Assembly (NCBI GenBank): GCA_007125835.1
Contig: SLCJ01000295.1
Location: 1 to 14,287 of the forward strand
Length of the DNA: 14,287 nucleotides
From: Verrucomicrobiales bacterium
GTDB lineage: Bacteria; Verrucomicrobiota; Verrucomicrobiia; Verrucomicrobiales; SLCJ01
Reading direction: 5' to 3'
The stretch's first letter is position 1; each line of letters opens with the position of its first letter. Both the position numbers and the translations under genes were made by a program. Positions 6,545 to 13,945 of this stretch are shown here, piece by piece. Below the pieces are notes generated by a model that saw nothing but the letters and a program-made list of their open reading frames with translations, did no database searches and was not told where the DNA came from.

Positions 6545-7168
6545 TCAGCGGGCGCGTCCGCGGCGCAGGTCGTTGCGGTATTGAATGATTCCGCGGCCGA
6601 CGGCTTCGGCGATGGCTTGGCGGTAGGCTCCCGTCATGATACGCCGCCGTTCGGCGTCGTTGGTGAGGAATCCTCCTTCGACGAGGATGGCGGGTTGCCG
6701 GGTGTGGCGGATGACGTGGAAGCGGGCGAATTTGACGCCGCGGTCGTTACCGCGCACGGCGCGGACCATTTCGCGCTGCACGCGCACGGCGAGGTCGTAG
6801 CCGCTGCGTCCGAAGTAGAATGTTTCGAGGCCGGCGGCGTTGGTGTTGCGTGCACCGTTGTAGTGGATGCTGACGAAGATCGAGTTGCGGGCGTGGCGGT
6901 TGGCGATTTCGACCCGTTCGGGCAGGGAGAGAAAATAGTCGCCGCGGCGTGTCATCACGGTGCGCAATCCGTGGCGGCGGAGGTAGGCCTCGAGGCGGAT
7001 GGAAGTGTCGAGGGCCATCCATTTTTCATACACGCCGCCGACTGCCTGACCGAGGTTGTGGCCGCCGTGTCCGGCATCGATGACGACGGTGTTGAAATTG
7101 GCGGCGGCCGGGCACACAAGCCCCGCCATGGCCAGCAGAAGGATGCCGAACTTGCGACGGATATTCAT
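6545..7168 (-). CDS. Secreted N-acetylmuramoyl-L-alanine amidase (Amidase_3)
   Basis: This zinc amidase cleaves the bond between MurNAc and L-Ala in peptidoglycan. The product has 207 residues, with a signal peptide (MNIRRKFG basic start, hydrophobic core to about residue 20, likely cut after PAAA at 23). A single Amidase_3 domain follows (about 26-196). Zinc ligands are His34 in VIDAGHGG, Glu48 in VYEKW and His102 in SIHYNG; the catalytic Glu164 lies in ILVEGGFLTN. All key residues are present, and I see no autoinhibitory helix of the E. coli AmiB type, so the enzyme may not need EnvC-like activation. No LysM, AMIN or SPOR targeting domain is present. It starts 8 bases after the preceding operon gene and ends 38 bases before nnr, so it is co-transcribed with the regulatory-looking genes upstream. 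Confidence 0.94.
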   Translation of the reverse strand: MNIRRKFGILLLAMAGLVCPAAANFNTVVIDAGHGGHNLGQAVGGVYEKWMALDTSIRLEAYLRRHGLRTVMTRRGDYFLSLPERVEIANRHARNSIFVSIHYNGARNTNAAGLETFYFGRSGYDLAVRVQREMVRAVRGNDRGVKFARFHVIRHTRQPAILVEGGFLTNDAERRRIMTGAYRQAIAEAVGRGIIQYRNDLRRGRAR

Positions 7169-7176
7169 GGAGGGGG

Positions 7177-8193
7177 TTAGGGGTCGATGCCTTCGTAGAG
7201 GGGGTCGAGCTGGGGCAGCGGAGTGGCCGGGTTGGCCGGGTCGGGAAGCGCGCCGGGTGTGCGGCGTGCGGGACCGGCCACACCGGGTGGCCGCTCGGAC
7301 ACGCGCCGCACCGTGATGCGTGCGTCGCGCGCGACCTCCGGGTCAAAAGGTCGACCGCCTTGAACGAGCAATGAGCCGTCTATATCCTGCGCAAGCCTGG
7401 GTCTCTGGTTGGCGACTTCGGTGTAGAGCCTGTTCTCGGTGATCCGGCCATCCGGGTCGAACACAAGGTGGCGGTAGAAAGTGGGGGTGGTGAGAAAGAG
7501 CGCGTGGAGGTTGGCTGTGCCATCCAGGGCAAACGAGGGTTCTCGCTGTTCGAGGGCGGGGCCGATGGGGAAGCAGGTGAGCACGCGTCCGGTTCTTCGG
7601 TCGTCGAGTCGGTAGTAAAGAAGACCGCCATCAAAGCCGCGATACTGTAATATCTGAGCCACCCGGCTTTCACCGCCGCCCTCGCGTCCATGTGGCACGC
7701 CGAAGGCCTGGCTCCAGATGGGGCGGGCGTTGACGATGTTGATGCGCACGGAATTGGATTGGGTGTAGGCGCTGTCGGGTGGCGTCCAGACTCCCGCGCG
7801 TACCGAATAGGCTCCGAAGCGCGTGACCGGGGCGATGAGGCCGAGGTCGAAATTGACGCGGATGTTTTGTCCGGGCCGGATTTGTGTGGGGTCGATTTGT
7901 TGTGCTGGACGGCCGGGATGCAGCAGTTCGCCATTTTCGGTGGTGACGTCGATCTTCAGCCAGCTGTCGAGGTGCCCTCCCGGAGTGCCGAGGAGGATGG
8001 GATTGGATGACTGGTTGGTGATGGAAACCTGCATGCGAACCGGCTCGTAGGCGACAAATTCGCGTTTCTCTGTAATCAGTTCGACGGCAAGCTGGGCCTT
8101 GAGCGGAGCGGCTCCGAAAATGGCGAGCAGCGCAAGGCCTGCCAGGAGAAAAGCTGTCCCGGACGGGGAGGGGAAATTGAATCGGGGTCTCAT
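7177..8193 (-). CDS. Secreted protein of unknown function with N-terminal Ig-like domain
   Basis: I recognise no named family. The 338-residue product has a signal peptide (basic MRPRF, hydrophobic residues about 13-29, likely cleavage after APLKA at about 33). A beta-rich region follows (about 35-150) that reads like an immunoglobulin-type or proteinase-inhibitor-like sandwich: VAYEPVRMQVSITNQSSNPI, then RFGAYSVRAGVW. The middle part (about 165-290) has YRGFDGGLLYYRLDDRRTGRV and HLVFDPDGRITENRLY, repeat-like beta strands of about 35-50 residues. The tail is proline-rich and probably disordered. ATG 8193 overlaps the stop of the pseudokinase gene by four bases (ATGA), a sign of translational coupling. 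The open frame upstream to 8598 is a shadow of that gene. The coupling suggests the protein works with the FGE-domain protein in the periplasm, which is an inference. Confidence 0.85.
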   Translation of the reverse strand: MRPRFNFPSPSGTAFLLAGLALLAIFGAAPLKAQLAVELITEKREFVAYEPVRMQVSITNQSSNPILLGTPGGHLDSWLKIDVTTENGELLHPGRPAQQIDPTQIRPGQNIRVNFDLGLIAPVTRFGAYSVRAGVWTPPDSAYTQSNSVRINIVNARPIWSQAFGVPHGREGGGESRVAQILQYRGFDGGLLYYRLDDRRTGRVLTCFPIGPALEQREPSFALDGTANLHALFLTTPTFYRHLVFDPDGRITENRLYTEVANQRPRLAQDIDGSLLVQGGRPFDPEVARDARITVRRVSERPPGVAGPARRTPGALPDPANPATPLPQLDPLYEGIDP

Positions 8194-10130
8194 GGGGTGG
8201 GATCGGAGGGTGGGTTGCCGTGGGCGGTGGTGTGGCCGGGCCGCCCGGCGGTGCGGAAGCCGAGCCAGGGGTGGCGTTCGTCTCGTGATAAAACCTTGCG
8301 GCGTGAGAGAGTTTCCGCCTCCTCGGAGGGAAATGCAAATGATCCTCCTTTGACGACGGGAATTGACTTGTCGGGATCCTCTGGGTGGACGGTCAGGCAG
8401 GTGGTCCATTCGGACACGTTGCCGCCAAGGTTGCGGATGCCGCTGCGGGTGGTGTCCACTTCGGGGAGGTCGACGGGGGACCAGAGGAGAAAGCCTTCGG
8501 CGGCGCGGGGGTGGTCGCGGGTGTTGGCGGGGGTGTCGGGTGAGTCGCCCCATGGAAATCGCGGCAGGGCGGAGTTGTCGAGGGCGGCTGCCTCCCATTG
8601 GATCTCAGAGGGAAGTGTGCGGCGGAGCCAGCGGGAGTAGGCCCATGCATCCCAGAAATCGACATTGAAGACAGGGCACTCAAGGGTAAGCGGCGCATTG
8701 AGGTAGCGTCCGCCCTCTTGGGCGATGGGGAACCATTCATCCCAATTTTCAGGTTGGTGGGATGTTTTCCAATCTGGCTGCTCGGGGTGGCGCAGGGCGG
8801 CGCGGGCCTCTTCGTCGAGCGTTTTGATCCGGGTGAGGAAATCGCGGTATTCGGCGATAGACACTTCGTATTTGTCGAGCGAGTAGGGTTCGACATCGAC
8901 GACACCTTGACGCGGATGCTCGATGGAGCCGCCGGACAGATTGATGCTGGTCCCGAGGTCGGCGATCTGTCGGGCGAGGGAAGGCTCCGTGGCACCTTGG
9001 TTCAGGAAAACGGCGGCAATCACGGCGACGGCGGCGACGGCCGCCACCGCGATCCAGCGCAGTGCGGAACCACCGCCGCTGCGGACGGGGGTTCCCGGGC
9101 GGTGCCTCGCGGTGTGGCGGGCGGTGCGGCGATTGAGCAGCGAGCGGAGTGTGCGGAGCGTGGACTCGATGTCCACATTCTCTGGAGGCGTCGACAGCAA
9201 GGCGGTGCACTCCGTGTGCAAGGCCGATGCCTCCGGGTCGTCGGCACTGGTGTCGATCAGGGGCAGGACAAAGGCGGCGATGTGCTGGAGGAGGGCGGCG
9301 TGGTGCCCGGACGGCGTCGCGCCGCGCACCGCCAGATTTTCAATGCGCGGAGTGAGGTCGCCGCTTACCAGGTGGATGTGTCGTGGCTCGATCCGGTGGG
9401 CGGAAAGGCCACGGTTTTCCAAGTGCAGAAGCGATGAGGCGGTGGTGGCGAGGATATCGGCGGCCAGGCGCACCGACAGCGAGCCCTCCGAAGCGGCGGC
9501 ATGGGTGGCCAGGTCGGGACCGTCGATCCGCTCGGCGGCGTAGAAGCAGCCGCGATCCGATTCAAAAGCCTGGTATACCGTGCCGATGCGGTCGTGGGTG
9601 ATTGCGGCTTTTGCCCGTGCGTCCTCGATGAAGGAGGCGACCGATTCCGGGTCGGCGGCAAACTCAGCATTGAGCAGGCGCAGGCTCACGGGGCGCTCAA
9701 TGGAGCGCTGGATGCCTTCGAACACGTGCGTGCGGGAGCCGAGGGCGACAACATCGAGAAACTGAAAGTCGCCGACCGCGCAGGCGGGGTCGGCGGCGGC
9801 GTCTTCGGAAAGCGAAACCCGAATGGCCATCGCCGTCCCAGGAAGCGGCAGCATGGCGGCAGGCGGATTTGTTTCCGCAAGGCGACCGATGTCCTCCCGC
9901 GCGGCGAGGAACACAGCGCGGGTGTCGGCACTGTGCTCGCGGCAGGCGGCAATCCACTCGGCGGCGTCTTCGGAGTGCTCGAGCACGATGCCTTCGATGG
10001 CATGGTTGGCGGTCAGGTCCGAGAGATCCTCAAGGTTGGTAGCCTCGTGCACCTCGTCGCCCATGGCGGCAAAGAGGGTGGCCAAAGTGGCGCGATGAAT
10101 GGGGTCGCTGTGTTGGAGGAAAATACGCAC
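8190..10130 (-). CDS. Pseudo-receiver / pseudokinase / transmembrane / FGE-like (SUMF1) fusion protein
   Basis: The product has 646 residues and starts at GTG 10130; no in-frame ATG is available nearby. Its layout is as follows. A CheY-like receiver fold (about 1-105, opening MRIFLQHSDP) lacks a clear phospho-acceptor Asp after strand 3 (IEGIVLEHSED). A Ser/Thr-kinase-like domain follows (about 122-335). There is one transmembrane helix (about 359-376). A periplasmic formylglycine-generating-enzyme/SUMF1 fold comes last (about 390-628), with LPSEIQWEAAAL, FPWGDS, NLGGNVSEWT, VVKGGSF and HPWLGFR. The kinase core is degenerate: the VAIK Lys is Arg in VSLRLL, HRDxKPxN reads HRIEPRHI, and the DFG position reads NLA. 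The FGE part has no Cys pair after GGSF, so formylglycine synthesis is unlikely and a binding role is more plausible. It lies 20 bases after the TPR gene and is coupled by ATGA to the secreted protein. Chlamydial Pkn1 also joins kinase and FGE domains, a possible relative within the PVC group. Confidence 0.85.
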   Translation of the reverse strand: MRIFLQHSDPIHRATLATLFAAMGDEVHEATNLEDLSDLTANHAIEGIVLEHSEDAAEWIAACREHSADTRAVFLAAREDIGRLAETNPPAAMLPLPGTAMAIRVSLSEDAAADPACAVGDFQFLDVVALGSRTHVFEGIQRSIERPVSLRLLNAEFAADPESVASFIEDARAKAAITHDRIGTVYQAFESDRGCFYAAERIDGPDLATHAAASEGSLSVRLAADILATTASSLLHLENRGLSAHRIEPRHIHLVSGDLTPRIENLAVRGATPSGHHAALLQHIAAFVLPLIDTSADDPEASALHTECTALLSTPPENVDIESTLRTLRSLLNRRTARHTARHRPGTPVRSGGGSALRWIAVAAVAAVAVIAAVFLNQGATEPSLARQIADLGTSINLSGGSIEHPRQGVVDVEPYSLDKYEVSIAEYRDFLTRIKTLDEEARAALRHPEQPDWKTSHQPENWDEWFPIAQEGGRYLNAPLTLECPVFNVDFWDAWAYSRWLRRTLPSEIQWEAAALDNSALPRFPWGDSPDTPANTRDHPRAAEGFLLWSPVDLPEVDTTRSGIRNLGGNVSEWTTCLTVHPEDPDKSIPVVKGGSFAFPSEEAETLSRRKVLSRDERHPWLGFRTAGRPGHTTAHGNPPSDPTP

Positions 10131-10150
10131 GTTATGGGACGTTAACCAGG

Positions 10151-11443
10151 TTAGTTTTGGATGGGCGGCAGGGGTTCGATCTGCAATGGCAGGTTGCCGT
10201 GTTCGTCGACGATGGGGGCGTCTGCGGGGATGTCGAAATCGAGCGGGTCGGGCTCGCTTTCGCGCCGGGGCAGCGGAAGCGGTGCGGGGTCGTCGAATTC
10301 ATCGTCGAGGAAATCGGGCAGTCCGACATCGCCTCCGAAAAGCAGATCGGTAGCGCGGGCCGGAGAGCCTGGGATCAAGTCGTCTCGGAAGCGGGAGAGG
10401 CGGCGCGGGCGCGCCACGGCATCAACAAGTACGTCTTGATAGTAAACTTCCACGAGATAGCCAAAATATTCACGCCGTCCGCCGTTGGCAAGGCCGATAC
10501 GGTCTGCGGGCGATTCGATGTAGGTGACTTCGAGGGTTTCGATGCCGGGGTCGGTCCAATCGACGGGCTGGCTGACCCAGTCGTGGCGTGGCGAGGGGCC
10601 GGAAATGGGCTCGATGGTGTGGCCGTCGACGAGATTGAAAAACTGAACGACGACGGTGAGCTGGTTGTTGTCCAAGGGATGGCCGGGCCTGGCGTGGAGG
10701 TCGATGGCGAGGACGCGGCGTGTTTCCCCCTGACTGGCTTGCGGAGGCGACATTTCGCGGATGTCGCCGATAAAGACGGCTTCTTCGATCGGGGCGAGGT
10801 CGCGCAGCGTGCGCAGGCCTTCGTCGAGCCGACGGCGGGCCACTTCGTAGAGGACGCCTGCCCGCTCGGGGCCCAATTCGGCCACCGCTTCGAATCGGGA
10901 GGCGGCGCGTTCGGCGAGACCCATGGTTTCGTAAGTCAACGCCTGCTCGAAGAGCACCCGGGGGTGTGCGGGTTCGAGGGAGAGCGCGGTTTGGAGCCGT
11001 GCGATGGCGTTTGGCATGTCGCCACGGCGACGCAGGTCGATGGCCTGGTTGACGAGTTCACGAAGTTTTTCGTCTTCGAGCGCGGCGGGGTCGGCGGGTG
11101 CGGGGCCCTCGGATGGATCGACGGCGGTTTGCAGTTCGTCGGGCCGCTGGCTGGGTTCGGGAGAAACGGGATCGTCGGCAGACACTTCGTCGTCGGCGTG
11201 ATCGGTGGGCTGGAGGGGGGGCAGGAATTCCGGCAGCGGGCCGAGTCCCTCGTAAGTGCCGACGTGGGCGTGCGCGGTGTCTGCGGGTGCTCCCGGAGCC
11301 AGCGTTCTCATGACGACAAACACCTGCCAGAGCGCCAGGAGGCCCAGCAATACAAGCGAAGCGAGCACTGCGGGAAAAGCGCCACCGCCCCGGCCGGCGA
11401 AATGTTTAGGAAGCGGGCGTGGCATAGGGGGGGATTCTGTCAT
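10151..11443 (-). CDS. Membrane-anchored TPR-repeat protein of unknown function
   Basis: The product has 430 residues from ATG 11443; the in-frame ATG at 11425 would give 424 and is equally possible. No Shine-Dalgarno is seen for either. One transmembrane helix (about 22-45) follows a basic start. A long acidic, proline-rich, flexible linker comes next (about 50-122), then two to three tetratricopeptide repeats (about 125-210; RRGDMPNAIARLQTALSLEPAHP is a textbook TPR turn, broken here only by my reading of its ends). A beta-rich domain follows (about 225-370) with EPISGP, YFGYLVEVYYQDVLVD and similar strands, then an acidic Asp/Pro-rich tail. The basic N-terminus predicts that everything after the helix is periplasmic. 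It is the first gene of the leftward operon, so its promoter should lie in the 11444-11624 gap. TPRs usually hold partner proteins. The FGE-domain protein encoded next is the obvious candidate, by inference. Confidence 0.85.
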   Translation of the reverse strand: MTESPPMPRPLPKHFAGRGGGAFPAVLASLVLLGLLALWQVFVVMRTLAPGAPADTAHAHVGTYEGLGPLPEFLPPLQPTDHADDEVSADDPVSPEPSQRPDELQTAVDPSEGPAPADPAALEDEKLRELVNQAIDLRRRGDMPNAIARLQTALSLEPAHPRVLFEQALTYETMGLAERAASRFEAVAELGPERAGVLYEVARRRLDEGLRTLRDLAPIEEAVFIGDIREMSPPQASQGETRRVLAIDLHARPGHPLDNNQLTVVVQFFNLVDGHTIEPISGPSPRHDWVSQPVDWTDPGIETLEVTYIESPADRIGLANGGRREYFGYLVEVYYQDVLVDAVARPRRLSRFRDDLIPGSPARATDLLFGGDVGLPDFLDDEFDDPAPLPLPRRESEPDPLDFDIPADAPIVDEHGNLPLQIEPLPPIQN

Positions 11444-11624
11444 TTTTTTGCACAAAATCAACCTATGCTTGTGCGGTTCGGCGCTTGCGTGGAAAAAATT
11501 CCGGCGTATCCATCCGGAATCCCTGCTTAGGGCGCGCGGATTCATCTTATCGGCAAGCTTGTCGGTCCTCCGGCGGCGGGGGCCTCCGGGGAGAAGTCCT
11601 TGTTCCTGGGCCTTGATTGCATTC
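11444..11624. promoter_or_regulatory. Divergent intergenic region between the envelope operon and pabB
   Basis: This gap must hold the promoters of both the leftward seven-gene operon and pabB. It has an A/T-rich patch right next to the operon start, and an inverted repeat GCACAA (11450-11455), 13-base spacer, TTGTGC (11469-11474). The repeat could be an operator for a dimeric regulator or could be chance. I found no convincing -35/-10 pair for either direction. If the TPR gene starts at 11425 instead, the gap is 18 bases longer. Confidence 0.35.
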
Positions 11625-12857
11625 ATGATTTACCCGGCATCCAATACAGCGGCGAATGGCCAGACGGGCGACGCCACGGTTTCCACACCGAGCGTAGCGC
11701 CGGGTCTTTCGCCGTGGCGTCTTGCCGGCGCTTTGCGACAAAGCGCCGGGGAAGACATGATTTGTCTTGAGGGCTGCGGCTGGGGGGAATCGATGGTGGC
11801 GGCGCGGCCGGTGGAGGTGCGCTCGGGCCGCCTCGGAATTGACCTCCTTCCAGAACCGACGAATGCCGGTGAAAGGTGGGTGGGCTGGATCGATTACGAT
11901 GGCAGCTGGTTGTTCGCGCGGTTCGCCGGGTGCTACCTGCACAGTGGCGGGCAGGGGTGGCGGGTTTTGGGCGCAGCGCACGATCCACCGCAGATTCTAC
12001 CTGGCGTGGATCCTCAGCCCCGGACCGCCGTCGACGGTGGCGTCGATATCAGCGCAGGCATGGAGCGCGGGGAATTCGAGTCACGGGTGTCGCGGGCCCG
12101 GGAATACATCGCCGCCGGCGATATCTATCAGGTAAACCTTTCACATCAATGCCGGGTGCGCGGGGCGGCGAATCCGGAGGTGGTCTACGAACGTCTGCGG
12201 AGGCTGTCGCCGGCACCGCACCTGGCCTTTCTCTCAATCGGCGGGCGAGCCGTGGCGAGCGCCTCGCCGGAGACATTTCTCGACATTGGCCCGGAACGCG
12301 TAGTCACCAAGCCGATCAAGGGGACCCGGGGTCGCGGCCAAGACGAGCCGGAAGACCTGCGGATGCTCGAGGAATTGCGCGGGTGCACCAAGGAGCGCGC
12401 CGAATTGGTGATGATCACCGATCTGCTGCGAAATGATCTGGGGCGGTTTGCGGTGACCGGTTCGGTCCGCGTCGAGGCGCTGTGTGAAGTAGAGAGTTTC
12501 GCGCAGGTGCATCATCTCGTGTCGACGGTGTCCTGCGCGCGTCCGCCGGCGTGCGGGTTGAATGAAATCCTCGGCTGCTGTTTTCCCGGAGGGTCGATCA
12601 CCGGCGCGCCTAAGAAAAGAGCAATGGAGATCATCGCCGAACTGGAGCAGGTGCCCCGAGGCCTTTACACCGGGGCGATCGGGTGGATTGGTGCCGAACG
12701 TGCCGTGTTCAGCATCGCCATCCGCACGCTGGTTTTCGAGCGGGGTCTCGCCGCCTTCCATGTGGGGGCGGGCATTGTCGCCGACTCCATCCCGGAGCGC
12801 GAGTATGAGGAAACAGTCGTCAAAGGCCTGGGCCTGAGGCGGGCCCTCCTCGAATAA
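11625..12857 (+). CDS. pabB: Aminodeoxychorismate synthase component I
   Basis: PabB converts chorismate plus ammonia (from the PabA glutaminase) to 4-amino-4-deoxychorismate for p-aminobenzoate and folate synthesis. The 410-residue product contains the whole chorismate-binding fold: GDIYQVNLSHQ (165-175), ASASPETFLDI (211-221), TKPIKGTRGRG (228-238), KERAELVMITDLLRNDLGR (256-274), FAQVHHLVSTV (292-302), CFPGGSITGAPKKRAMEI (319-336) and HVGAGIVADSIPEREYEE (379-396). The Lys in PIKGT is typical of PabB; anthranilate synthase TrpE normally has PIAGT. This decides between the two. The short N-terminal part before residue 145 is poorly conserved, as is usual. I chose ATG 11625 because upstream in-frame codons run through the divergent promoter region and into the TPR gene on the other strand. 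No pabA or pabC neighbour is seen in the window. Confidence 0.93.
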   Translation: MIYPASNTAANGQTGDATVSTPSVAPGLSPWRLAGALRQSAGEDMICLEGCGWGESMVAARPVEVRSGRLGIDLLPEPTNAGERWVGWIDYDGSWLFARFAGCYLHSGGQGWRVLGAAHDPPQILPGVDPQPRTAVDGGVDISAGMERGEFESRVSRAREYIAAGDIYQVNLSHQCRVRGAANPEVVYERLRRLSPAPHLAFLSIGGRAVASASPETFLDIGPERVVTKPIKGTRGRGQDEPEDLRMLEELRGCTKERAELVMITDLLRNDLGRFAVTGSVRVEALCEVESFAQVHHLVSTVSCARPPACGLNEILGCCFPGGSITGAPKKRAMEIIAELEQVPRGLYTGAIGWIGAERAVFSIAIRTLVFERGLAAFHVGAGIVADSIPEREYEETVVKGLGLRRALLE

Positions 12858-12865
12858 TGGGATGG

Positions 12866-12894
12866 CGCCTGCCCCCGGGGCCCGGGCGCAGGCG
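12866..12894. terminator. GC-rich hairpin between convergent pabB and araC-type genes
   Basis: CGCCTGC (12866-12872) pairs perfectly with GCAGGCG (12888-12894) around a C/G-only core that can extend the stem. The hairpin begins 8 bases after the pabB stop codon and lies about 25 bases past the stop of the convergent regulator gene, where a bidirectional terminator is expected. The following bases contain only short T runs in either direction (TTTCCC on +), so termination may be weak or may rely on the hairpin alone. Confidence 0.45.
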
Positions 12895-12918
12895 ATGGCT
12901 TTCCCTCAAAAAGTGGCG

Positions 12919-13713
12919 TCAATCCGTCACCTTGAGCATGCCGCTTTTGTTCTTCCGGCGCCAGGTTGCGGGTCCGGTCCCACAAACCGAGCGGAACACA
13001 GAGGAAAAGTGAAACCGGTTGGCGAAGTGAAGCGATTCGGCAATTTGCTCGATGGAATCCCCGCTGTGGACGAGCCGCTGGCAGGCGAGACCAATCCGGC
13101 GGTGGCGCAGCCACTGCTGCGGCGTCTCACCCCGGGCTGCCGAGAATGCGCGGATGAAGCCATTCACACTCATGTGCGCGATCAAGGCCATCTCGGCGTT
13201 GCTGAGGGCCGGGTAATGGCGGGAATGCAGCGCGGAGAGCACCCGCGCCACTCCCGGGTGGACCTCCGTCTGTTCCCCCCGGGCGGCCAAGCCGGAGCGG
13301 GCCAGTGCCCAGCCAAGCAGAGTGTGAGCCGCAGGACACGCCTCCGATTCATTGAGGGGGTTCACTTCGAGGTCAAGCGCCAGTGTGCGAGCCAGATCCC
13401 TGATCTCCCGCGGGGATTCGACCTTGCGCGGCCATCCACCAAGGGCTGGCGATCTGGTATTTCCCGAATCCAGCAGAAAATGCAAGAATAGGTGGCGTAT
13501 CGGTGCCTCAAGACCCGTCCCCCCCCTTACGTCGGGCGGAATCAGGTAAATGGAATCACCAGCGAAATCGAGTCGCTTACCCTGGTTCCGGATCCACGCA
13601 CCCTCCTCCAGGTTGAAATACAGCCGCCAGAAAGGAGCCGCCAGCGAAGGCATGTTCCAGCCCTGGAGAACCCAGCACTGGCAGGTGAGAATCTGGAAAC
13701 CGCCGCCAATCAT
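12919..13713 (-). CDS. AraC family transcriptional regulator
   Basis: The 264-residue DNA-binding protein has a divergent cupin-like sensing domain at the N-terminus (about 1-100). Its strands include FWRLYFNLEEGAWI and FAGDSIYLIPPDV, the usual 'L.pGd..lipP' turn. A helical linker and a C-terminal AraC domain (about 155-256) follow, with two helix-turn-helix units. The first is LSNAEMALIAHMSVNGFIRAF (170-190). The second is DSIEQIAESLHFANRFHFSSVF (219-240), followed by GTGPATWRR, which matches the family's 'G.sP..yR' end. The effector is unknown. The gene converges on pabB and diverges from a DUF1573-like lipoprotein gene, leaving a 232-base shared upstream region. Regulation of itself or of that divergent neighbour is the default expectation for this family. 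A carbohydrate or cell-envelope signal is possible but is not shown by the sequence. Confidence 0.92.
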   Translation of the reverse strand: MIGGGFQILTCQCWVLQGWNMPSLAAPFWRLYFNLEEGAWIRNQGKRLDFAGDSIYLIPPDVRGGTGLEAPIRHLFLHFLLDSGNTRSPALGGWPRKVESPREIRDLARTLALDLEVNPLNESEACPAAHTLLGWALARSGLAARGEQTEVHPGVARVLSALHSRHYPALSNAEMALIAHMSVNGFIRAFSAARGETPQQWLRHRRIGLACQRLVHSGDSIEQIAESLHFANRFHFSSVFRSVCGTGPATWRRKNKSGMLKVTD

Positions 13714-13789
13714 GGTGTAAATCGATACAAAACGAGGGCTTCAGTTTACCTGAAAAACGAATGATTCCCTAAAAATCCCATGCTTTCGC

Positions 13790-13823
13790 AGAATGGGAAG
13801 CAGCGGTTCGCTGCTCCCTTTCT
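13790..13823. other. Imperfect hairpin in the regulator/lipoprotein intergenic region
   Basis: AGCAGCG (13799-13805) and CGCTGCT (13809-13815) form a perfect 7-bp stem with a 3-base loop. It is extended outward by GGG/CCC with one bulged A, and then AGAA/TTCT with a T-T mismatch. It lies upstream of both divergent genes, about 80 bases before the regulator start. On the + strand it is followed by a pyrimidine-rich stretch (TGCTTCCTTTCC). It may be a terminator-like insulator, a leader structure of the regulator mRNA, or an operator. Confidence 0.4.
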
Positions 13824-13872
13824 GCTTCCTTTCCGTATTCGAATCCTCGAGGAGAATTGCGAGAAATCAAGC

Positions 13873-13878
13873 TATAAT
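13873..13878 (+). promoter_or_regulatory. Perfect TATAAT -10 element upstream of the DUF1573-like gene
   Basis: TATAAT occurs exactly, in a locally A/T-rich patch. A transcript from it would start near 13885 and have a leader of about 60 bases before GTG 13946. No good -35 hexamer lies 16-18 bases upstream (the sequence there is GAGGAGA-like). A weak -35 beside a strong -10 would suit dependence on an activator such as the divergent AraC-type protein. Confidence 0.4.
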
Positions 13879-13935
13879 TATGATTGTCGGCCCTGACCCA
13901 GAAGTGTTCGGCATGCTTTGTGCTACATTTTCAAT

Positions 13936-13940
13936 AGGAG
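13936..13940 (+). promoter_or_regulatory. Shine-Dalgarno sequence that sets a GTG start
   Basis: AGGAG sits 5 bases before GTG 13946. It is the only strong ribosome-binding sequence I find before a gene in this window. It supports GTG 13946 over the in-frame ATG at 13913 as the start of the last gene. Confidence 0.6.
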
Positions 13941-13945
13941 TAAAT

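Noticed and set aside
6191..7180. 329-residue open frame on the + strand opposite the amidase and nnr genes
   Set aside because: It is antisense to two firmly identified enzymes. Its first part is arginine/glycine-rich low-complexity sequence typical of GC-rich shadow frames, and no domain is visible.
8194..8598. N-terminal extension of the secreted Ig-like protein frame
   Set aside because: It lies wholly inside the FGE domain coding sequence in another frame and is R/P/H-rich. The signal peptide starts at 8193 with a four-base ATGA overlap, which is a natural start.
8190..9000. Active formylglycine-generating enzyme for sulfatase maturation
   Set aside because: The segment after GGSF lacks the cysteine pair of active FGEs, and no sulfatase gene is present in the window.
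10157..11530. 457-residue open frame on the + strand opposite the TPR protein gene
   Set aside because: It is the mirror of a gene with a clear membrane helix and TPR. The frame is long because of GC-rich codon bias, and its composition (D/G/V/F rich) is shadow-like.
11256..11624. Upstream extension of the pabB frame by 123 codons
   Set aside because: It overlaps the 5' part of the divergent TPR gene and the promoter region, and the extra residues match nothing in PabB.
11625..12857. Anthranilate synthase component I (TrpE) as an alternative to PabB
   Set aside because: The PIKGT motif with Lys and the short N-terminal region fit PabB; TrpE normally has PIAGT. No trp genes are nearby.
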